In this document: one piece after another, positions 10,319 through 14,475 of the stretch
Layout: each line of letters begins with the position of its first letter
Position numbering within the stretch: the stretch's first letter is position 1
Source: Caulobacteraceae bacterium
GTDB taxonomy: Bacteria; Pseudomonadota; Alphaproteobacteria; Caulobacterales; Caulobacteraceae
DNA: 14,475 nt
Direction: 5' to 3'
NCBI GenBank assembly: GCA_947501315.1
Contig: CANMXH010000038.1
Span: 1 to 14,475, forward strand
Made by a program: the position numbers and the translations under genes
Notes under the pieces: model-generated
The model's input: the letters and a program-made list of their open reading frames with translations, nothing else
Databases searched by the model: none
Told to the model about the DNA's origin: nothing

Positions 10319-11131
10319 ATGACCGATGCGCCCGATCCGAGCCCCGTCGCACCTGCACGGGTCTTGTCACCGAAATGGCTCAGCGTGACGGCCCTTTCGA
10401 TTTCGATCATCGCCTTGTTGCTCACGGCCCTGCCCTACGCAAACGGGACCAGCGATTTCGGCGCGAGGGTTCGCAGCTATCTGCTGGCCCATCCGGAAGT
10501 GCTTGACGAGGTCGTTCGGGCACGTGACGCGCGGGCCGCGACCGACCGCATGAGCACGACGAACGCCGCCGCCAGCGCCAATCCGACCAGCCTGGCCGCC
10601 GGACCCGGCGAACCCGCCTTCGGCCCCGCGGATGCGAAGGTAACAGTGGTGCAGTTCTTCGACTACCGCTGCCCCTACTGCAAGAACGTGGCACCCGCCT
10701 ACGTCTCCCTGATGCGCACCCATCCGGACGTCCGGTTCATATTCAAGGAATGGCCGATCCTTGATCAGGGAACCAGCGTGACGTCGCAGTATGCGGCGCG
10801 GGGTGCGCTCGCGGCCCATGCCCAGGGGCGCTACCTCGTGGTCCATGATGCCCTGATGGCTGAGGCGGCGCTGAGCCCCCAGACGATAGACCGCATTCTG
10901 GCTGCCAACGGGGTCAATATGGACAGGGCAAAGCCAGCCCTCCAGTCCCCTGCCATCTCACGCATCCTTGCGGATGTGCACACGGGAGCCGCTACGCTCG
11001 GACTGGAAGGCACGCCGACCTTCTTCATCAATGGCCGACTGACAGCCAGCAACGATCCAGCCGAACTTGACCGCGCCATCCGGGCCGCCAAGGCCGGCCG
11101 GGCCGTCGACCCACGGATAATCAGCCGATAG
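10319..11131 (+). CDS. Membrane-anchored DsbA/ScsC-family thiol:disulfide oxidoreductase
   Basis: A thioredoxin-fold protein that probably forms or reshuffles disulfides in periplasmic proteins. Its 270 residues show a short cytoplasmic lead and one hydrophobic segment (about 22-42, LSVTALSISIIALLLTALPY). A helical stretch follows (VRSYLLAHPEVLDEVVRARD, about 52-71) resembling the N-terminal oligomerisation segment of ScsC-like proteins. The DsbA domain has the CPYC active site (118-121) in FFDYRCPYCKN and the cis-proline loop GTPTFF (Pro233). CPYC, rather than the CPHC of classic DsbA, fits the BdbD/ScsC branch; whether it acts as oxidase or isomerase cannot be read from sequence. It has a GAGAG ribosome site and a 14-base gap to the M48 gene, so the two are likely cotranscribed. 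Its 3' end overlaps the chorismate mutase gene tail-to-tail by 11 bases. Confidence 0.92.
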   Translation: MTDAPDPSPVAPARVLSPKWLSVTALSISIIALLLTALPYANGTSDFGARVRSYLLAHPEVLDEVVRARDARAATDRMSTTNAAASANPTSLAAGPGEPAFGPADAKVTVVQFFDYRCPYCKNVAPAYVSLMRTHPDVRFIFKEWPILDQGTSVTSQYAARGALAAHAQGRYLVVHDALMAEAALSPQTIDRILAANGVNMDRAKPALQSPAISRILADVHTGAATLGLEGTPTFFINGRLTASNDPAELDRAIRAAKAGRAVDPRIISR

Positions 11132-11891
11132 CGCCGACGCAGCCCTCCTCGCCGCCGACCTGAAGTCTCGCATCGGTCAGGGAAAGGGTCCATCCGTGGT
11201 GGGTCGCGAGGCCCCGCCGACGGATACCACCGCCGTCACCGGCGTCTCCACCGGCATCGACGATGACCCGCCGTCCTGTCGGCAGGGCTGCGGGGTCGAT
11301 ACGACCGACGGCAAGCGCCGTCGGCGTCTCGCCGCCGAAACCGTCGAACACACTCAGCATGGACCACTCACGGCGCAGACCCGTCCACCAGGCGTCGTCC
11401 GCATTGACGGCAAGAACCGCAACCCCGTGCCCCTCGGCAGCCCAGGCGAGGGCGGCCTGCGGATCGCGGACGGCGCGCATGTCAGCCGCCGCGCCGAACC
11501 GCAGCCGCGCGCCGTCGAAGGCCCGGGTCGGCTCGACCGGCGACCAGACCTGCACCTTGATGCGGCCCTGACGGGCAAGACCCCAGCCGACGATCTGCCG
11601 CCAGAGGGATTCGACGGCCTCACGATTGTCGGGATGGGCGCGAGCGAGCAAGCGCGTCAGGACCGTCTGTTCCCTGTCTGGCCGCAGTTTCACATGCGGG
11701 CCGACGGGGGCATCCTTGGCCTTGCCGACGCGGGCCGCGATGGCAAGGCGGCGCTCGAACAGGGCCAGAAGTCCGTCGTCGATTTCATCGATCTCATGCC
11801 GCAAGGCTGCCAGCGCCAGATGTTCGGGCGAGAGGTCCGGGGCGGCGGGCCAGACTTGCTGGAGGCCGGGCTTGATACTGGAGTGGGGCAC
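11121..11891 (-). CDS. Chorismate mutase (AroQ fold) with an uncharacterised C-terminal domain
   Basis: It converts chorismate to prephenate, the branch step to phenylalanine and tyrosine. Residues 26-110 form an AroQ-type helical domain: LRHEIDEIDDGLLALFERR, VGKAK, and an RPDREQ segment. The usual active-site positions appear filled by R31, R48, K59, R73, E74 and Q108. Residues 111-256 are an extra domain (VQVWSP..., RLRFGAA, AALAWAAEGHGVAVLAVN, DDAWWTGL). I recall similar tails on other alphaproteobacterial chorismate mutases but know no function. Its layout loosely echoes one lobe of prephenate dehydratase, so it may be a degenerate binding domain (inference). The start is GTG 11891 with only a weak, distant GAAAG ahead of it, so an internal start is possible. 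It is third in the aroG-pheA-mutase run. Confidence 0.88.
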   Translation of the reverse strand: MPHSSIKPGLQQVWPAAPDLSPEHLALAALRHEIDEIDDGLLALFERRLAIAARVGKAKDAPVGPHVKLRPDREQTVLTRLLARAHPDNREAVESLWRQIVGWGLARQGRIKVQVWSPVEPTRAFDGARLRFGAAADMRAVRDPQAALAWAAEGHGVAVLAVNADDAWWTGLRREWSMLSVFDGFGGETPTALAVGRIDPAALPTGRRVIVDAGGDAGDGGGIRRRGLATHHGWTLSLTDARLQVGGEEGCVGAIG

Positions 11892-11905
11892 GGGAAAAGG
11901 ACTTT

Positions 11906-12049
11906 CGGTTTCGATAGACGGCTATGGGGTTTTTGCGAGCCGCCGCCCCGTCCCGGGGCGGTCGCCGGCGAGGCCGTCAGGACGAAGTCCCGGACGCCTC
12001 AGCCGGCGTATCGAAAGCCGTAGAAATACAGGTCCGCCGCCGCAAAAAC
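11906..12049 (-). promoter_or_regulatory. Candidate attenuator: mutually exclusive RNA structures before chorismate mutase
   Basis: Read on the minus strand, GCCGGC-T-GAGGCGTC (12007-11993) pairs with GAC-G-GCCTCGCCGGC (11978-11964). This makes a stem of about 14 bp with one bulge per side, capped by GGAC/GTCC. The leader ORF stop codon lies in its 5' arm. A second perfect 8-bp stem, CCGCCCCG and CGGGGCGG with a GGA loop, is at 11961-11943 and can extend into the 3' arm of the first. Two long-range matches join the ORF to sequence before the GTG 11891 start. GTTTTTGCG (12049-12041) matches CGCAAAAAC (11937-11929). CGGCTTTCGATA (12020-12009) matches TATCGAAACCG (11916-11906), with one bulge. 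No U-tract follows, so control could act on translation or Rho rather than an intrinsic terminator. Confidence 0.45.
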
Positions 12050-12091
12050 GCGGGTGAAGGCAGGCGCAGCGAGGGCTTGCGAGCGGACCAT
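11999..12091 (-). CDS. Candidate aromatic leader peptide upstream of chorismate mutase
   Basis: A 30-codon ORF starts at ATG 12091 and stops at TGA 12001-11999. An upstream in-frame ATG at 12115 would make it 38 codons. It holds four Phe and three Tyr codons, five of them in the stretch YFYGFRY just before the final Ala-Gly. No homologous protein comes to mind. Its position between pheA and the chorismate mutase gene, its short length and its aromatic run match the general design of leader peptides such as PheL, where ribosomes stall on scarce charged tRNA. There is no Shine-Dalgarno before either ATG; a leaderless transcript from a promoter over the pheA stop is one way it could be translated. 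Chance is not excluded in a GC-rich gap. Confidence 0.4.
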   Translation of the reverse strand: MVRSQALAAPAFTRVFAAADLYFYGFRYAG

Positions 12092-12098
12092 GGGTTCA

Positions 12099-12125
12099 GA
12101 AAACGCACGGATCATGCCGCGTCAA
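12099..12125 (-). promoter_or_regulatory. Possible internal promoter overlapping the pheA stop codon
   Basis: TTGACGC (12125-12119) overlaps the pheA TGA and matches the housekeeping -35 consensus described for Caulobacter (TTGACGS). Twelve bases later GCGTTTTC (12106-12099) is a poor match to the -10 element GCTANAWC. Transcription would begin within a base or two of ATG 12091, giving an almost leaderless transcript for the candidate leader peptide. The -35 is strong and the -10 weak, so confidence is low. Confidence 0.3.
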
Positions 12126-12718
12126 GCCGTTCTGATGCTTAACAGGACAAAACGTGTGCGATTACTTTCCGAATCCTGGATATCGTTGCGCAAAATCGAC
12201 AAGTCGTAGACTTCGGCCGCTCCTGCCGGGGCCACGGCGGCCCGGGTGACATCCCCCGCCTCCGCCACGGCGCGCGCCGCGCCGGCCGTGTCAAAGGCCT
12301 CGACGGGCGTGAGCCCGAGCGCGGCGAGAGCCGCCGGACACTGCCGCAGGGCGATCGGATGGCTCTCGGCCGTCCTGACGGTTCGCAAGCTCGCGCCGGC
12401 CGGAGCCATCAGGGCCAGACGAATGGGCCGCCAGACCTCCGAAACAATGTTCAGATCCGCCGCCTCGACCAGGGTCGCCGCCGGCTCGACCCGGCCAATG
12501 GCGCTGTTCTCGACCGGGATCAGGGCGCAGCCGACCTCACCGGACTTCAACGCCGCGAGGGCAGCCTCAAAGGAGTCATAGGCAACAGCCTCGTCCCACG
12601 GGCGTAGCGCCATACAGGCCTCGTGACTGAAGGCACCGGGTGCCCCCTGATAGGCACAACGCCCGCCACCCAAAGCCGCTTCGGCGTCCTCGCCAACGGG
12701 TGTTCCGACGCCCGTCAT
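12122..12718 (-). CDS. pheA: Prephenate dehydratase, catalytic domain only (no ACT domain)
   Basis: It converts prephenate to phenylpyruvate, the last specific step before phenylalanine. The 198 residues cover the two-lobe catalytic domain: AYQGAPGAFSHEA (22-34), IPVENSAIGRVEP (67-79), ESHPIALRQCP (118-128) and the hallmark NRTRF (186-190). The protein ends eight residues later. Most prephenate dehydratases run to about 280 residues with a C-terminal ACT domain that binds phenylalanine for feedback inhibition. All three frames after the stop were read and none encodes an ACT-like sequence. The ATG lies one base after the aroG stop (TGA-G-ATG), so translation is probably coupled. Whether ACT loss leaves the enzyme deregulated or moves control to the leader downstream is inference. 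Confidence 0.92.
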   Translation of the reverse strand: MTGVGTPVGEDAEAALGGGRCAYQGAPGAFSHEACMALRPWDEAVAYDSFEAALAALKSGEVGCALIPVENSAIGRVEPAATLVEAADLNIVSEVWRPIRLALMAPAGASLRTVRTAESHPIALRQCPAALAALGLTPVEAFDTAGAARAVAEAGDVTRAAVAPAGAAEVYDLSILRNDIQDSESNRTRFVLLSIRTA

Positions 12719-12719
12719 C

Positions 12720-14093
12720 TCACGCCGCCTCCGCCCGGGCGCGGCGTCCGGCCTTCAGCCGCTCGGCGACCAGGAAGGCCAATTCGAGCGCCTGATCCGC
12801 ATTGAGGCGCGGGTCGCAGTGGGTGTGGTAACGACTGGACAGGTCATCCTCGGTCAGGGCCTGCGCACCGCCCAGACACTCGGTCACATTCTGGCCGGTC
12901 ATCTCCAGATGGACCCCGCCGGGATGGACGCCCTCGGCCTCGGCCACATCGATGAACCCCCTCACCTCGCCGAGAATTCGTTCGAAGGGGCGGGTCTTGT
13001 AGCCGTTGCCGGCCTTCAGCGTATTGCCGTGCATGGGGTCGATCGACCAGACCACCCGTCTGCCCTCGGCCTTCACCGCCTTCATCAGGCGCGGCAGTCG
13101 CTCGCCGACCTTGTCCACGCCGAAGCGACCGATCAGGGTCAGCCGGCCGGGCGTATTGTCGGGATTGAGCACATCGATCAGACCCAGCAGATCCTCGGGC
13201 TCCATGGTCGGACCGCATTTCAGGCCGATCGGGTTTCTGATGCCGCGCGCGAACTCGACATGGGCACCGTCCAGCTGACGGGTGCGCTCGCCGATCCAGA
13301 CCATGTGGGCAGAGGTGTCGAACCATTCACCCGTCGCGCCGTCGAGGCGTGTCAGGGCGCTCTCGAGATTCAGCAGCAGGGCCTCGTGGCTGGTGAAGAC
13401 CTCGACCCGGCTCAGGTCCGGATGGCTCTCGGGCGTGACCCCGACGGCCTCCATGAAGGCCAGGGCTTCGGTGATCTTGTCGGCCAGCTCGCGGTATTTG
13501 TGGCCATAGGCGCTGTCGGCGGCGAACCCCATGGTCCAGCGATGGATGTTGTAGAGGTCGGCATAGCCTCCGCCGGCGAAGGCGCGGAGCAGGTTCAGGG
13601 TCGAGGCCGACTGGTTATAGGCGCGCAGCAGGCGCTGCGGGTCAGGGACCCGTTCCTCCGGCGTGAAGGGCATGCCGTTGATGATGTCGCCGCGATAGCT
13701 GGGCAGTTCGACGCCGTCGATCTGCTCGATCGCAGATGAGCGCGGCTTGGCGAACTGGCCGGCGATACGGCCGACCTTCACCACCGGCTTGCGACCGGCG
13801 AAGGTCAGGACCACCGCCATCTGCAGGATCAGGCGGAAGGTGTCGCGGATGTTGTCGGTCGAGAACTCCTTGAAGCTCTCGGCGCAGTCCCCGCCTTGCA
13901 GCAGAAAGGCGTTCCCCGCCTCGACCTCGGCCAATTTGGCCGTCAGCCGTCGGGCCTCTCCGGCAAACACCAGCGGCGGCAGGGCCCGCAATTCATCCTC
14001 GACACGCGCGAGGGCGGCCATGTCCGGATAGTCCGTCGGCATCTGCACGACAGGCTTCGATCTCCAGCTGTCGGGGGTCCAGCGCATATTCAT
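12720..14093 (-). CDS. aroG: 3-deoxy-7-phosphoheptulonate (DAHP) synthase, class II
   Basis: It joins phosphoenolpyruvate and erythrose 4-phosphate to form DAHP, the first step of the shikimate pathway. The 457 residues have the class II (plant/mycobacterial) signature: LLQGGDCAE with metal ligand C70, GRIAGQFAKPRS (108-119), DPMHGN (H355), HLEMTGQNVTECLGG (E397) and HTHCDPRLN (D427). The 42- and 30-residue spacings between the last three ligands match the Mycobacterium tuberculosis enzyme. The N-terminus is short compared with that regulated enzyme. The start is ATG 14093; no Shine-Dalgarno precedes it, and a promoter-like pair places +1 at or near this ATG. It heads the run aroG-pheA-chorismate mutase. 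The symbol follows common usage for class II enzymes; E. coli AroG is unrelated in class. Confidence 0.95.
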   Translation of the reverse strand: MNMRWTPDSWRSKPVVQMPTDYPDMAALARVEDELRALPPLVFAGEARRLTAKLAEVEAGNAFLLQGGDCAESFKEFSTDNIRDTFRLILQMAVVLTFAGRKPVVKVGRIAGQFAKPRSSAIEQIDGVELPSYRGDIINGMPFTPEERVPDPQRLLRAYNQSASTLNLLRAFAGGGYADLYNIHRWTMGFAADSAYGHKYRELADKITEALAFMEAVGVTPESHPDLSRVEVFTSHEALLLNLESALTRLDGATGEWFDTSAHMVWIGERTRQLDGAHVEFARGIRNPIGLKCGPTMEPEDLLGLIDVLNPDNTPGRLTLIGRFGVDKVGERLPRLMKAVKAEGRRVVWSIDPMHGNTLKAGNGYKTRPFERILGEVRGFIDVAEAEGVHPGGVHLEMTGQNVTECLGGAQALTEDDLSSRYHTHCDPRLNADQALELAFLVAERLKAGRRARAEAA

Positions 14094-14099
14094 GTTGCC

Positions 14100-14128
14100 A
14101 AGATAGGCCGCAGGGGGTTCCGGGACAA
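14100..14128 (-). promoter_or_regulatory. Candidate aroG promoter giving a leaderless transcript
   Basis: On the minus strand, TTGTCC (14128-14123, 4 of 6 to TTGACA) is followed after 17 bases by TATCTT (14105-14100, 4 of 6 to TATAAT). Six bases then separate it from ATG 14093, so +1 would fall on the A of the start codon. The absence of a ribosome-binding site before aroG agrees with leaderless initiation, which is common in Caulobacter. This is prediction only. Confidence 0.4.
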
Positions 14129-14152
14129 TGAACAGAGGTGACGCATCTGGCG

Positions 14153-14290
14153 GGTGGTTGGTGATTGGTGGTTGGTGATTGGTGGTTGGTGGTTGGCCGG
14201 GGTCTGTGCGGCGGAGCGGTCAGCGCCGCCCTTCCGCCGGCAGCGATGCGGCAATCACCAACCACCAATCACCAATCACCCACCACCCAC
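14153..14290 (-). repeat. Dispersed intergenic repeat element, copy 2 (inverted heptamer arrays plus core)
   Basis: Six tandem heptamers of the form GGTGRTT run from 14153 to 14194. Four inverted copies (AAYCACC) occupy 14253-14280, followed by a degraded CACCACCCAC. The arrays face each other across about 58 bases and could fold into a large hairpin or cruciform. The spacer carries, on the minus strand, the core seen in copy 1: block 14259-14216 aligns without gaps to plus 1189-1232 at 35 of 44 positions. It lies upstream of the aroG promoter. Heptamer arrays like this look slippage-prone. I see no transposase and no target-site duplication. Confidence 0.8.
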
Positions 14291-14475
14291 GACTCTTCGC
14301 CGCCTGCTTGCGCGGCGGTGCGGGGAGGGCGCGGGGCGGCCGGGCCTCGCCCGGTGCTTTGATAGTTTTACCGTTTCGACGAAGCCTGACCTTGGCCGCC
14401 CTTCTGATCCGCCCGTGAAGTCACGGTCGGGAAGGGACGGCGCCGCCCCGCGCAGCCGTTTTCCACGCGCCCTCC
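14291..14475. other. Right-edge region without a recognisable gene
   Basis: A GC-rich stem-loop (CCGGGC, CTC loop, GCCCGG) lies at 14340-14354 and is followed on the plus strand by TGCTTTGATAGTTTTA, a weak terminator-like context. On the minus strand one frame is open from the edge to TAA at 14370-14368, just before that hairpin, so it could be the last 35 codons of a gene entering from the right. Its composition (many Gly/Arg, few hydrophobic residues, third-position GC near 70%) is poor for a real protein here. I therefore do not call it a CDS. Confidence 0.35.

Noticed and set aside
11943..11961. The GC-rich 8-bp stem as an intrinsic terminator
   Set aside because: On the minus strand it is followed by CGGCTCGCAAAAA, with no U-tract; it is kept only as part of the candidate attenuator.
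14179..14418. Plus-strand frames across the right-hand repeat
   Set aside because: They translate the heptamer repeat itself (MVVGGW...) and have no coding signal.
14368..14475. Possible C-terminal end of a minus-strand gene entering from the right edge
   Set aside because: Only 35 codons, rich in Gly and Arg with weak third-position bias; too little to call a gene.

Overview
The window looks like chromosomal DNA from a GC-rich alphaproteobacterium of the Caulobacterales, most likely a Brevundimonas-like member. This rests on recognised protein families, on an RNase E that ends in the GWW motif known from Caulobacter to bind PNPase, and on a gene order (amidase and PBP1A divergent from rne) that I recall from Caulobacter. 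No database was searched. All main genes are housekeeping genes with uniform high-GC codon use. No insertion sequence, prophage, CRISPR array, tRNA or rRNA was seen.

Left block, all on the minus strand: amiC (cell-wall amidase, 5736-4519), an exonuclease X-like gene (4462-3719), mrcA (PBP1A, 3684-1267) and prfB (peptide release factor 2, from 1107 off the left edge). prfB carries the classic autoregulatory +1 frameshift site. A perfect 9-bp hairpin abuts the frameshift-stimulating Shine-Dalgarno sequence.

Centre block, plus strand: a long structured leader (about 5833-6199), then rne (6200-8833), a BepA-like M48 periplasmic metalloprotease with TPR repeats (8895-10304) and a membrane-anchored DsbA/ScsC-type thiol oxidoreductase (10319-11131). 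The last two form a likely envelope protein-quality pair.

Right block, minus strand: a phenylalanine-pathway cluster read as class II DAHP synthase (14093-12720), prephenate dehydratase (12718-12122) and chorismate mutase (11891-11121). The dehydratase consists only of the catalytic domain and lacks the usual ACT feedback domain. The 230-nt gap between pheA and the chorismate mutase gene holds a short ORF ending in a run of Tyr/Phe codons (YFYGFRY). Its stop codon lies inside a strong hairpin, and two 9-11 bp segments of the ORF can pair with sequence just before the chorismate mutase start. I read this as a candidate aromatic-amino-acid attenuator, the most interesting unexplained structure here.

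Two inverted copies of a dispersed intergenic repeat occur, one between mrcA and prfB and one upstream of the DAHP synthase gene. Each has heptamers of the GGTGRTT type plus a shared core of about 27 bp. The last 185 bases hold no gene I can recognise.
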